A stretch of 64,000 bases of DNA from an uncultured Pelagibacteraceae bacterium (GTDB lineage Bacteria; Pseudomonadota; Alphaproteobacteria; Pelagibacterales; Pelagibacteraceae): the NCBI GenBank assembly GCA_902608385.1, contig CACLNT010000005.1, forward strand, positions 1 to 64,000, written 5' to 3'. The notes below the pieces were generated by a model. It worked only from the letters and a program-made list of their open reading frames with translations, did not search any database and was not told where the DNA came from. A program made the position numbers and the translations under genes. The first letter of the stretch is position 1, and each line of letters starts with the position of its first letter. Positions 8,504-16,558 of this stretch are shown here, piece after piece.

Positions 8504-9534
8504 GGGTTAGGGTAAATTGTTTGTACTTCATTAATTTCTTTAATAATTTCATCAGTTAATTTTACATTTACACTTTCTATATCAGTTTTCAACTGCTCCA
8601 TAGTCGTAGCACCAATAATTACGCTTGTCATAAATGATTGGATTTCACAAAATTTTATCGACATTTGACTCATATCAAGATTATATTTTTTACTTATTTT
8701 GTAATATTTTTCTACTGCATTTTCCATATGGGGTGTGTTGTATCTATATTTCCAAAAATCCCAATCTCTTTCCATTCTAGATCCTTTTGGGTATGTTTTA
8801 TTTCTATATTTTCCACTTAAGTATCCACTTGCTAAAGGAGAATATGCCAGTAAGCCGATTTGTTCTCTTATTGAAATTTCTGCCAGACCAACTTCATAAG
8901 CTCTGTTTAATAAGCTGTAAGGATTTTGAATAGACATCATTCTAGGTAAATTTTCATCTTTTGAAACTTCTAGGTATTTTTTAGCACCCCATGCAGTTTC
9001 ATTAGACAATCCAACATGTCTTACTTTTCCTTGATCAATAAATTTTTTAAGGTTTCCTAAAACATCTTCGAATTTATTCCAATCGCCATTATCTTTATGT
9101 TCGTATCCCAATCTACCAAACATGTTTGTATTTCTTTCTGGCCAATGAAGCTGATATAAATCAATATAGTCAGTCTGAAGTCTTTTTAAACTTCCTTCTA
9201 ATGCTTCAGTAATATTTTTTATATCATATTGATTACCACCACCTCTTAAATATGGGCGCATAGGCCCAGCTACTTTGGTAGCGATTATAACTTTTTCTCT
9301 CTTTTTGGTTTTATTAAACCAATTTCCAATAATTATTTCTGTATGACCAAAAGTTTCTTTTTTTGGTGGAACTGAGTAAAGTTCGGCTGTATCCCAAAAA
9401 TTTACCCCTTTATCCAATGCATAATCCATTTGCTCAAAACCTTCATCTTGAGAATTTTGTTCACCCCAAGTCATAGTTCCTAAGCAAATAGTGCTAACAT
9501 CAATATCTGTAGTTCCTAATTTTTTATAATTCAT
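8494..9534 (-). CDS. Aldo/keto reductase (Tas-like)
   Basis: A 346-residue NADP(H)-dependent aldo/keto reductase with a TIM-barrel fold. Visible motifs are LGTMTWGEQN near the N-terminus, the catalytic-region GVNFWDTAELYSVPP (Asp and Tyr of the AKR tetrad), a YIDLYQLHWPERN strand, VRHVGLSNETAWG and the cofactor-binding SVIIGATTMEQL. Length and insertions fit the Tas/YhdN-type subfamily, whose physiological substrates are mostly unknown. It is the first gene of the minus-strand run that continues through IalB, argG and the glycosyltransferase. Confidence 0.95.
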   Translation of the reverse strand: MNYKKLGTTDIDVSTICLGTMTWGEQNSQDEGFEQMDYALDKGVNFWDTAELYSVPPKKETFGHTEIIIGNWFNKTKKREKVIIATKVAGPMRPYLRGGGNQYDIKNITEALEGSLKRLQTDYIDLYQLHWPERNTNMFGRLGYEHKDNGDWNKFEDVLGNLKKFIDQGKVRHVGLSNETAWGAKKYLEVSKDENLPRMMSIQNPYSLLNRAYEVGLAEISIREQIGLLAYSPLASGYLSGKYRNKTYPKGSRMERDWDFWKYRYNTPHMENAVEKYYKISKKYNLDMSQMSIKFCEIQSFMTSVIIGATTMEQLKTDIESVNVKLTDEIIKEINEVQTIYPNPCP

Positions 9535-9571
9535 GAGATTTTAAATATTTTTAAAAGCTTTTTATGATATC

Positions 9572-9600
9572 TTGAATTAATAGTAAAAGGCTATTATATT
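9572..9600 (+). promoter_or_regulatory. Candidate sigma-70 promoter for the Bax-inhibitor gene
   Basis: TTGAAT at 9572-9577 and TATATT at 9595-9600 are separated by exactly 17 bp in the 73 bp divergent gap. The expected start point (about 9606-9608) coincides with the ATG at 9608, so the mRNA could be leaderless or nearly so; no Shine-Dalgarno is visible before that ATG. AT richness makes chance matches likely. Confidence 0.4.
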
Positions 9601-9607
9601 AAAGATT

Positions 9608-10369
9608 ATGGAATTCAATAAAGAGAATATTTTAAATAAAGTAAAAGCTGCCACACAAACAACAGTGGTAATGGATGAAGGTTTGAGAGCCTACATGCTT
9701 AAAGTTTATAATTATATGGCAACAGGAGTTTTGCTAACAGGAATTATAGCGCTTATTTCTTTTAAAATGTCAGTTGTTACTGATTCTACTGGTTCAATAG
9801 CTGGTTTTACAAGTTTTGGTAATGCTTTGTTTTTTTCAGGATTAAAATGGATAGTGATGCTAGCTCCACTAGGAGTAGTTTTTTATATGAGCTTCGGAAT
9901 TAATAAGATGAGTGCAGCAAAAGCACAAACAGTATTTTGGGTATTTGCAGCATTAATGGGATTATCATTATCTTGGATTCTATTAGTTTATACTGGAGTA
10001 AGCGTTGCTAGAGTTTTTTTTATAACATCAGCAACTTTTGGAGCTATGAGCATTTATGGCTATACAACTAAAAGAGATTTAACAAAATTAGGGTCATTTT
10101 TAATGATGGGCTTAATTGGTATAATTATTGCATCTTTAGTTAATATTTTCTTAAAATCTTCAATGATGTATTTTGTAATTTCAATACTTGGAGTTTTGAT
10201 TTTTGTTGGACTTACTGCTTACGATACTCAAAAAATTAAGAACATGTATTCTGCTTCTGATACTGGTGAGTTAATGGGTAAAAAAGCTGTAATGGGCGCG
10301 TTAACTCTTTACTTAGACTTTATAAATCTTTTTATAATGCTGCTAAGATTGTTTGGTCAAAGAAGATAA
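9608..10369 (+). CDS. Bax inhibitor-1/YccA family membrane protein
   Basis: A 253-residue protein with about seven hydrophobic helices. The N-terminal LRAYMLKVYNYMATGVLLTGIIAL and the conserved C-terminal GLTAYDTQKIKNMY followed by GALTLYLDFINLFIMLLRLFG are the BI-1/TMBIM signature, including the aspartates of the proposed pH-sensing and calcium-leak site. Bacterial members act in the inner membrane, proposed as ion leaks or as FtsH partners (YccA). It is a single gene facing the convergent DUF2794 gene 4 bp away. Confidence 0.95.
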   Translation: MEFNKENILNKVKAATQTTVVMDEGLRAYMLKVYNYMATGVLLTGIIALISFKMSVVTDSTGSIAGFTSFGNALFFSGLKWIVMLAPLGVVFYMSFGINKMSAAKAQTVFWVFAALMGLSLSWILLVYTGVSVARVFFITSATFGAMSIYGYTTKRDLTKLGSFLMMGLIGIIIASLVNIFLKSSMMYFVISILGVLIFVGLTAYDTQKIKNMYSASDTGELMGKKAVMGALTLYLDFINLFIMLLRLFGQRR

Positions 10370-10373
10370 TTTT

Positions 10374-10721
10374 CTATTTTTGAAGTTTTTTCCAATTAGT
10401 ATTAATAAGAAGAATTTTTAAATCAAAAGAATTTTTTAGTATTTTTCCCTTAGAATCTGTAATTAAATATTTTAAATTTTTGTTATTAGGTTTAAAGTTT
10501 TTGCAAATTTTATATAATGCGCTTTCAGTTGCATTTTTAAAGACACTAAAACCTACTTGTCTATTAGATATACTTAACCCATAATCTTTCCATGAGCCAG
10601 CAGATACCATTTTTGCATATAAATCTAATATAATTTTAAGTTCATTCTTTTCGAAAAAATATTTTTCTTCAAAGTTTTTTATAGAATTGTTAATTACTAA
10701 TTTTAAATTTCTATTCATCAA
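10374..10721 (-). CDS. DUF2794 domain-containing protein
   Basis: A 115-residue soluble protein matching the alphaproteobacterial DUF2794 pattern: FEKNELKIILDLYAKMVSAGSWKDYGLSI, then GFSVFKNATESALYKICK, and a final LKNSFDLKILLINTNW. No catalytic motif is evident and the function is unknown. Its start overlaps the end of yciB by 11 bp, so the two are probably one transcript. The start may be either of the two adjacent ATGs (10721 or 10718). Confidence 0.85.
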   Translation of the reverse strand: MMNRNLKLVINNSIKNFEEKYFFEKNELKIILDLYAKMVSAGSWKDYGLSISNRQVGFSVFKNATESALYKICKNFKPNNKNLKYLITDSKGKILKNSFDLKILLINTNWKKLQK

Positions 10722-11271
10722 TTTTATATTTATTAATTAAAGATATTTGAAAAGCTGTAAATATAAATGTTATTGGAAGCATTCCCCAAACTTTAAAATT
10801 TACCCATATATATTCCTTTTCTGGACAATATATTCTCCACACTAATTCATTTATTAATGCCAACGCAAAGAAAAATAACATCCACCTCTTGCTTAACAAT
10901 TCCCATCCATCATCTGATAAAGCAATAGCTTTTCCCATCATTTTTTTTAAAATTGGTTCATTTGTAAAATATTTTCCAAATAGTAATGCTAAGCCAAATA
11001 AAATATTAATGATAGTAGGCTTAATGTAAATAAAAATTGGATTATCAAAATAAATAGTTAGTCCACCAAAGAAGGTAATTAAAATACCACTGATTAAAGG
11101 AACCATTGGAATTTTTTTTTCAATTAACCAAACAAGAATTAATGAAATTAATGTTGCAATTATAAAAGGAGGAATAGCAATTTTTAAATTTTTATCACTG
11201 TTATAATAAAAAAAGAAAAATACCAATAATGGCCCAAAGTCTGTGACAAATTTAACAAAAGATTTATTCAC
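10711..11271 (-). CDS. yciB: Septation protein A / inner membrane-spanning protein YciB (IspZ)
   Basis: A 186-residue polytopic protein with five to six hydrophobic segments. The family hallmarks are FVTDFGPLLVFFFFYY at the N-terminus, KPTIINILFGLALLFG, and the ALALINELVWRIY...WVNFKVWGMLPITFIFTAFQ block. YciB/IspZ is an inner-membrane protein connected to cell-envelope synthesis and septation. In many alphaproteobacteria it sits beside ftsY; here ftsY is 24 kb away. It is divergent from hspQ across an 84 bp AT-rich gap. Confidence 0.93.
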   Translation of the reverse strand: MNKSFVKFVTDFGPLLVFFFFYYNSDKNLKIAIPPFIIATLISLILVWLIEKKIPMVPLISGILITFFGGLTIYFDNPIFIYIKPTIINILFGLALLFGKYFTNEPILKKMMGKAIALSDDGWELLSKRWMLFFFALALINELVWRIYCPEKEYIWVNFKVWGMLPITFIFTAFQISLINKYKIDE

Positions 11272-11355
11272 TAAGAAAGATATTAACAGATTAAAAAAAA
11301 TTTTATATTTTTTTTATTGATTTTTTTTTTTAAAACATCCATATTAAAATTATAA

Positions 11356-11676
11356 ATGAGTATTCAAAAAGCAAAATTTTCAATTGGTGATATTGTGAGA
11401 CACAAACACTTCGATTTTAGAGGAGTTATTTATGATGTTGATTTTGAGTTTAATAACTCAGAAGAATGGTATCAGTCTATTCCAAAAAATGTTCGTCCAA
11501 AAAAAGATCAGCCTTTTTATCATTTACTGGCTGAAAATGACGAAATTACATATGAGGCTTATGTATCTGAGCAAAATTTATTAATGGATGATTCTGAAGA
11601 GCCTATAAAACATCCTTTAATTAATGAAATTTTTTCTGGAAAAAAAGGATCTAGCTATTTTAAGCCTTCAAATTAA
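11356..11676 (+). CDS. hspQ: Heat shock protein HspQ
   Basis: A 106-residue protein of the HspQ/YccV hemimethylated-DNA-binding-like family. Diagnostic pieces are FSIGDIVRHKHFDFRGVIYDVD, an EEWYQSIP segment, QPFYHLLAENDE and TYEAYVSEQNL. HspQ modulates the Lon protease and was earlier described as binding hemimethylated oriC DNA. It is monocistronic: the downstream 178 bp contain a promoter and hairpin belonging to the ccm operon. Confidence 0.95.
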   Translation: MSIQKAKFSIGDIVRHKHFDFRGVIYDVDFEFNNSEEWYQSIPKNVRPKKDQPFYHLLAENDEITYEAYVSEQNLLMDDSEEPIKHPLINEIFSGKKGSSYFKPSN

Positions 11677-11710
11677 ATTTGTCATTTTTTAAACACAATT
11701 AGTTCAAAAC

Positions 11711-11739
11711 TTAGACATACCATCTTGTTACATTAAAAT
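11711..11739 (+). promoter_or_regulatory. Candidate sigma-70 promoter of the ccm operon
   Basis: TTAGAC at 11711-11716 and TAAAAT at 11734-11739 are spaced by 17 bp. The predicted start (about 11746) falls at the first bases of the long hairpin at 11744-11801, giving a 5' leader of about 110 nt before ccmC. The alignment of promoter and hairpin supports the assignment, but it is sequence inspection only. Confidence 0.5.
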
Positions 11740-11743
11740 ATAT

Positions 11744-11801
11744 TCTGATCAAGGATGCATAACATTCCCTTATATTATCTCCCTCAGCATTCTTGATCGG
11801 A
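11744..11801 (+). ncRNA. Long hairpin in the ccmC 5' leader (candidate structured RNA element)
   Basis: Bases 11744-11758 pair with 11787-11801 as a continuous 15-bp stem containing two G-U pairs (11754/11791 and 11746/11799), closing a 28-nt C-rich loop. Such a long perfect stem is exceptional in this AT-rich DNA. No T-run follows on either strand, so it is not a standard intrinsic terminator of hspQ. CTTAT in the loop (11769-11773) is complementary to ATAAG at 11801-11805, allowing a possible pseudoknot. I do not recognise it as a known riboswitch class. Confidence 0.6.
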
Positions 11802-11854
11802 TAAGACTAAAAAAATAATTAAGTTCTCCCATTTTTATTATATATAACATTGTG

Positions 11855-12562
11855 ATGTTTAATTCTTTAGAGCCTAATAAAATATTTGCAATTACTTCTA
11901 GAGCACCCAAATATGTTCTGTTTTTATTTGTAATTGTTTTTTCCATTGGCTTAACTGAAGCACTTTTTTTATCGCCAGAAGATTATAAACAAAGTCATTC
12001 GGTAAGAATCATGTATGTTCATGTTCCTTCAGCATGGATATCGCTTGGAATATTTTCAATAATTGCTTTTTTATCTATACTTAGTTTCATTTTTAAAAAT
12101 AAAAATTTCCCTTTAATATCTAAAAGTTTAGCGCCATCAGGTTTTGTGTTTAATATAATTGCATTAGTTACCGGAGCTATATGGGGCAAGCCTACTTGGG
12201 GAACATGGTGGGCTTGGGATGCAAGAATTACATCAATGTTAATTTTAGCATTATTTTATTCAATGTATTTATTATCTTGGAAAATTTTTAAAAATGATGA
12301 AAAAGCAGTAAAAATATCTTCGATCATTGCAATTTTAGGAGTAATTAATGTTCCAATAATAAAATTTTCTGTAAATTGGTGGTCAACTTTACACCAGAGT
12401 TCATCAGTAAAAATTTTATCAACAACAACAATTCACACATCCATGTTGATTCCCTTAGCCATTATGACTGCGGCATTTACACTATTTTCAATATTAATTT
12501 TTTTAATGAAATATAATACGGAACTGATAAAGATTAAAAATAAAGGATTAGATAGATTATGA
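11855..12562 (+). CDS. ccmC: Heme exporter/chaperone protein CcmC
   Basis: CcmC loads heme onto CcmE in system I cytochrome c maturation. The 235-residue product has about six transmembrane helices, a periplasmic His in VHVPSAWIS, the tryptophan-rich WWD-type motif GTWWAWDARITSMLIL, and a second periplasmic His in WWSTLHQSSSV. A GTG codon sits directly before this ATG (11852); I prefer the ATG. It heads a tight ccmCDEFGH operon preceded by a long leader hairpin. The ABC components ccmA and ccmB are not adjacent. Confidence 0.97.
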   Translation: MFNSLEPNKIFAITSRAPKYVLFLFVIVFSIGLTEALFLSPEDYKQSHSVRIMYVHVPSAWISLGIFSIIAFLSILSFIFKNKNFPLISKSLAPSGFVFNIIALVTGAIWGKPTWGTWWAWDARITSMLILALFYSMYLLSWKIFKNDEKAVKISSIIAILGVINVPIIKFSVNWWSTLHQSSSVKILSTTTIHTSMLIPLAIMTAAFTLFSILIFLMKYNTELIKIKNKGLDRL

Positions 12563-12792
12563 TAAATGAAATATTTTTAATGAATGGATATGGGATCTAT
12601 GTATGGTCTGCATTTTCTTTTACGCTGATGAGTTTTGGATCTTTATTTTTTATAACTAAATTACAATTTTTAAAAGAAAGAAGAAAATTTGTTCAAAAAT
12701 TTGGTTTATTAAATGGTGAAGCAATAAGAGTTGCAAAATCGCAAAAGATTAACAAACAAATATTAGAAGGTGTATTAAGCTCTAAAATTTAA
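12559..12792 (+). CDS. ccmD: Heme exporter protein CcmD
   Basis: A 77-residue protein with one transmembrane helix (about residues 13-34) preceded by NGYGIYVWSAFSFTL, matching the short CcmD consensus, and a basic cytoplasmic tail. CcmD stabilises the CcmABC complex and helps release holo-CcmE. The tail is longer than in many CcmD proteins. It overlaps ccmC by 4 bp (ATGA). Identification leans on the N-terminal motif and the location between ccmC and ccmE. Confidence 0.85.
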   Translation: MINEIFLMNGYGIYVWSAFSFTLMSFGSLFFITKLQFLKERRKFVQKFGLLNGEAIRVAKSQKINKQILEGVLSSKI

Positions 12793-12804
12793 CTTCTTAA
12801 ACCT

Positions 12805-13224
12805 ATGTATGGTAAAAAAGTTAAATTAAGAATATTGTTTTTATTTTTATTATTAGCTTCTATAATCTTAGCAGTTTATTTAATTTTAAAATCGCTTGAA
12901 GAAAACGTTGTTTATTTTATTTCTCCTTCAGAAATTAAAAAATTAACTGAAATAAATTCAGATAAAATTAGAATTGGCGGAATGGTAAAAAACAAATCAA
13001 TTATAATTAAATCAAATAAAATTAATTTTATAATAACTGATTTTAAAAATGAAATTAACGTAAGTTATTCAGGTTCAGTTCCCAATTTGTTTGCAGAAGG
13101 AAAAGGTGTGGTAGCCGAAGGATACTTAAAAGATAGAAATTATTTTAATGCGGTAAAAATTTTAGCAAAACATGATGAAAATTATATGCCACCAGAAATA
13201 AAAGAAGCTTTAGGAGGGGAATAA
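12805..13224 (+). CDS. ccmE: Cytochrome c maturation heme chaperone CcmE
   Basis: CcmE is the periplasmic heme chaperone that receives heme from CcmC and passes it to CcmF. The 139-residue protein has an N-terminal membrane anchor (about residues 8-27), an OB-fold region with [12 protein letters not shown] and a terminal [10 protein letters not shown]. His123 is the predicted covalent heme ligand and Tyr127 the axial ligand, conforming to the HxxxY pattern of classical CcmE. Length is normal. Confidence 0.97.
   Translation: MYGKKVKLRILFLFLLLASIILAVYLILKSLEENVVYFISPSEIKKLTEINSDKIRIGGMVKNKSIIIKSNKINFIITDFKNEINVSYSGSVPNLFAEGKGVVAEGYLKDRNYFNAVKILAKHDENYMPPEIKEALGGE
13212..13217 (+). promoter_or_regulatory. 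Strong Shine-Dalgarno site supporting the TTG start of ccmF
   Basis: AGGAGG lies 8 nt before the TTG at 13226, inside the 3' end of ccmE. It is one of the few near-perfect ribosome-binding sites in the window and decides the otherwise unusual TTG initiation of ccmF. Confidence 0.75.
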
Positions 13225-13225
13225 A

Positions 13226-15112
13226 TTGTTAGCTCATCAAATTGGATATTATTCTTTAATTTTAGGATTTTTTTTTTCAATATTAATTATTCCAGTATCA
13301 ATTAAAAATTTTAGTAATAAAAATAAAGTTATTAATAATAAAGTCTTTTCAATATCTTTTTTTCAATTTTTTTTTGTATTAGTTAGCTTTTCCGGTTTAA
13401 TCTTATCATTCGTTAATTCTGACTTTGGTAATGAAACAGTTTTTAATAATTCTCACACTACAAAACCTTTACTCTATAAAATTTCTGGAACCTGGGGAAA
13501 TCATGAGGGAAGTTTATTACTTTGGTTATTAGTGTTAACTCTTTTTATTTTTATATTTTTAATCAAATCAAACAGTCAACCAAAAAAATATAGAATTTTA
13601 ACACTACTTTTCCAACAAGTGATTATAATTGGATTTTTTTTATTTCTTCTAAAAACATCAAATCCTTTTAATTATTTTTTTCCAGTGCCAAAAGAAGGAT
13701 TGGGGCTTAATCCAATATTACAAGATCCTGCATTAGCTATTCACCCACCTATTCTATATTTAGGTTATGTAGGTTCATCTATAATCTTTTCTTCGTCTCT
13801 TGCAGCAGTTGTTGAAAAACATATTTCTAATGTTTGGGCTAAACATATTAAATTTTGGATATTTGTCTCATGGATATTTTTAACTTTTGGAATTATGCTT
13901 GGTTCAATTTGGGCTTATTATGAACTTGGTTGGGGTGGATTTTGGTTTTGGGATCCTGTTGAAAATGTTTCTTTAATGCCATGGTTTTGTTTAACAGCAT
14001 TGTTGCACTGTATTTTGGTTTTAGAAAAAAAATCAATGCTTAGCTCTTGGACAATAATTTTATCTATAGCAACATTTATGCTAAGCATGTCTGGAACTTT
14101 TTTAGTTAGGTCTGGCATACTTAATTCTGTTCATACATTTGCAAATGATCCTGAAAGAGGAATATTTATTTTAATTTTTTTATTTATATTAATATTATTT
14201 TCACTCGTAATTTTTTTTGTATTTCATAAAGAAAATGATCAAAAAATTGTTAAAATCAATTGGTTAAGCAAAGAGGCATCAATTTTATTTAATAATTGGT
14301 TTTTGATGTATTTTTTATCTGTTGTATTAATTGGAACAGTGTATCCAATTTTTTTGGAGGTCTTATCTAGTAAAAAAATTTCAGTTGGGCCTCCTTTTTA
14401 TTACAAGTTAATAATTCCCTTTTTAATTCCTTTTTTATTTTTTATGTCAATTGGACCCAATTTAAATTGGATTAAGTCCGAAATTAAAAAAATAAAAATT
14501 CAAATAGTTTTATCATTTGCAGTTTCTTTATTAATATCATTTGTAATTTTAAACCAAATTGGTTTTGTAGGTTTAATTAATAGTATTTTAATTTTAGTAA
14601 CTTTTTATTTATTTTTTATAACCATTAAAGATTTCTTTTTGAAAAAATTTAAAAACTACTCTCAAATTTTTTCTCATTTTGGTTTTAGTTTGCTAATTTT
14701 GAGTATTTTATTTAATAGCATTCTTTCGAGTGAAAAAATAATAAATTTAAAAGTTGGAGAAGAATTTAGTTTTAGAGAAGAAACTATTATTTTTGAATCA
14801 ATAGAAAGTATTAAAAATAAAAATTATAAGTCGATTGTTGGTAATTTTAAAATTAAAGATAAACAAAATAATTTTTTACAATTAAAACCTGAACTAAGAA
14901 TTTACAATCAACCTGTAATGATCACGAGTGAAGCAGACATCAAAACTACCTTATATTATGATAAATTTTTAGTTATGAACTTAGTTAAAGATTATGAATA
15001 TTTTAACGTGAGATATCAAGTTAAACCATTTATGATTTGGATTTGGATTTCAACAGTAATATTAGTTATAGGAGGTTTTCTTAGTTTATTTCAAAGATCA
15101 TATGAAAAATAA
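13226..15112 (+). CDS. ccmF: Cytochrome c heme lyase subunit CcmF
   Basis: CcmF accepts heme from CcmE and, with CcmH, attaches it to apocytochrome c. The 628-residue polytopic membrane protein carries the WWD-domain signature WAYYELGWGGFWFWDPVENVSLMPW (residues about 231-255), the GTWGNHEGSLLLW motif, HPPILYLGYVG and LVRSGILNSVHTFA. The start is TTG, supported by an AGGAGG site 8 nt upstream and by the conserved N-terminus LAHQIGYYSLILG; there is no ATG nearby. It begins just after the ccmE stop and overlaps ccmG by 11 bp. Confidence 0.97.
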   Translation: MLAHQIGYYSLILGFFFSILIIPVSIKNFSNKNKVINNKVFSISFFQFFFVLVSFSGLILSFVNSDFGNETVFNNSHTTKPLLYKISGTWGNHEGSLLLWLLVLTLFIFIFLIKSNSQPKKYRILTLLFQQVIIIGFFLFLLKTSNPFNYFFPVPKEGLGLNPILQDPALAIHPPILYLGYVGSSIIFSSSLAAVVEKHISNVWAKHIKFWIFVSWIFLTFGIMLGSIWAYYELGWGGFWFWDPVENVSLMPWFCLTALLHCILVLEKKSMLSSWTIILSIATFMLSMSGTFLVRSGILNSVHTFANDPERGIFILIFLFILILFSLVIFFVFHKENDQKIVKINWLSKEASILFNNWFLMYFLSVVLIGTVYPIFLEVLSSKKISVGPPFYYKLIIPFLIPFLFFMSIGPNLNWIKSEIKKIKIQIVLSFAVSLLISFVILNQIGFVGLINSILILVTFYLFFITIKDFFLKKFKNYSQIFSHFGFSLLILSILFNSILSSEKIINLKVGEEFSFREETIIFESIESIKNKNYKSIVGNFKIKDKQNNFLQLKPELRIYNQPVMITSEADIKTTLYYDKFLVMNLVKDYEYFNVRYQVKPFMIWIWISTVILVIGGFLSLFQRSYEK

Positions 15113-15623
15113 AATTATATTAAGTGTACTGGTATTATTTTTTACTTTTTGTTTTATTGTTTTATACAAAGGTTTAAATAATTCTAATATATATGTTCCA
15201 GAAACAAAAATTGAAAAAACTTTAATAAAATTTAATTCAACAGATTTATATTCAGAAAATAAAATTTCCTCTGACCAAATATTTGTTGGTAGTGAATATT
15301 ATGTCTTAAATATATGGGCATCTTGGTGTGTTCCTTGCAGAGCAGAACATCCAAAATTAATAAAACTTAGCGAAAACAAATCTATAAAATTAATTGGCTT
15401 AAATTATAGAGATAATCCTAAAAATGCTAAAAAGTTTATTAATGAATTTGGAGATCCTTATTTTATGATTATAAAAGATAACCAGGGAATAATATCTGTT
15501 GATTTGGGTGCAATTGGTGTTCCAGAAACATTTATAATTGATAAAGATAAAAAAATTATAAAAAGATTTTTAGGATCTTTAACCGAAAAATCACTTAATG
15601 AAATAAATTTAATTACAAAATGA
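15102..15623 (+). CDS. ccmG: Thiol:disulfide interchange protein CcmG/DsbE
   Basis: A 173-residue membrane-anchored periplasmic thioredoxin (anchor about residues 4-23). The redox-active site is WCVPC with Cys76 and Cys79 in IWASWCVPCRAEH, followed by the CcmG-specific GLNYRDNPKNAKKFINEFG segment and the cis-proline GVPETFIID. It keeps the apocytochrome CxxCH thiols or CcmH reduced for heme ligation. It overlaps the end of ccmF and the start of ccmH, consistent with tight coupling. Confidence 0.96.
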   Translation: MKNKIILSVLVLFFTFCFIVLYKGLNNSNIYVPETKIEKTLIKFNSTDLYSENKISSDQIFVGSEYYVLNIWASWCVPCRAEHPKLIKLSENKSIKLIGLNYRDNPKNAKKFINEFGDPYFMIIKDNQGIISVDLGAIGVPETFIIDKDKKIIKRFLGSLTEKSLNEINLITK

Positions 15624-15991
15624 AACTATCAAGTTTTTTATTAATTATTCTAATAACTTTTAATTTTACTAATCTTAATTCAGAAGAAAATAATGATAAA
15701 ATAAAAAATAAAATTTCAAAAAATATTCGTTGCTTAATTTGTCAAGGACAGTCTGTTTATGATTCTCAATCTGATTTTGCAGTAAGTATAAAATTGATTA
15801 TTGATAAAAAACTTAATGAAGGATTAAATGAGAATGAAATTTATGATTTTTTAAAAAAACAATATGGAGAATGGATTTCTTATGATCCTGAATTTAATAA
15901 AAAAACGTTTATTTTATGGATATTGCCGATCTTGTTATTTGTTATAGGAGGTGCAATAATACTTAGAAAATTTATAGTTCAAAAACTATGA
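15620..15991 (+). CDS. ccmH: Cytochrome c maturation protein CcmH (short form)
   Basis: A 123-residue protein with a signal sequence (about 1-20), the redox motif RCLICQGQSV (Cys38 and Cys41), the three-helix periplasmic domain including LKKQYGEWI, and a C-terminal membrane helix (about 96-115). CcmH handles apocytochrome thiols and acts with CcmF in heme ligation. Only the redox domain is present; the TPR-containing CcmI part seen in many proteobacteria is not in this operon. Confidence 0.96.
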   Translation: MKLSSFLLIILITFNFTNLNSEENNDKIKNKISKNIRCLICQGQSVYDSQSDFAVSIKLIIDKKLNEGLNENEIYDFLKKQYGEWISYDPEFNKKTFILWILPILLFVIGGAIILRKFIVQKL

Positions 15992-16024
15992 CTATAATGT
16001 ATAAAAAGCTGTAATTTTAATTTT

Positions 16025-16549
16025 ATGAAATTAAATGTACTTATAAAAAAATTTATTATTGTTGGAGCTCTTTGTTTTTTTTTCTTACCTGTTAATAGCG
16101 AAGAAAGACAAATATCTAACGATGAACATAAATTTAATTTTTATTCTGGTATGTTTGATTTTAGTGATAATGGAAAAAGAGCTACGATATTCGGAATTGA
16201 ACATCAAAATGAAAATCTTTTTCGAGATAGTTTTTTAGGAACACTTTCTCCGGTAACTGGAGCTTTAATTACAGCTGATAATGCAGCTTATTTTTATACA
16301 GGTGTGCAAGCTCAGTATAAAATTGGAAAAATTAATTTAACACCAAGTTTTACACCAGGGCTTTATAGTGAAGGTAATGGTAAAGATTTGGGTCATATAG
16401 TAGAATTTAAAAGTGAAATTCAATTATCAGTAGATTTATTAAAAAATAGCCATCTAGGGTTTTCTTATAATCATATATCTAATGCAAGTTTGGGTGACAA
16501 TAACCCAGGTGCAAACAACTATATGTTTAATTTTTTTAAAAATTTTTAA
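16025..16549 (+). CDS. PagL-like lipid A 3-O-deacylase / acyloxyacyl hydrolase, outer membrane
   Basis: A 174-residue protein with a signal peptide (about 1-25, ending VNSEE) and alternating beta-strand patterns ending in a terminal Phe, as expected for an outer-membrane beta barrel. The motif NHISNASLG (His150, Ser152) followed by NNPGANNY corresponds to the His-Ser active site of PagL, which removes the 3-O-acyl chain of lipid A. The catalytic acid expected downstream is less clear. It lies 33 bp after ccmH but is functionally unrelated. Confidence 0.75.
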   Translation: MKLNVLIKKFIIVGALCFFFLPVNSEERQISNDEHKFNFYSGMFDFSDNGKRATIFGIEHQNENLFRDSFLGTLSPVTGALITADNAAYFYTGVQAQYKIGKINLTPSFTPGLYSEGNGKDLGHIVEFKSEIQLSVDLLKNSHLGFSYNHISNASLGDNNPGANNYMFNFFKNF

Positions 16550-16558
16550 TTTAAATTA

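Noticed and set aside
11744..11801. Intrinsic terminator of hspQ
   Set aside because: Neither strand has a T-tract after the stem, and the loop is 28 nt long, so it does not fit a rho-independent terminator.
11744..11860. SAM-II/SAM-V, glycine or TPP riboswitch before ccmC
   Set aside because: None of the conserved core sequences of these classes is visible, and the downstream genes are unrelated to their ligands.
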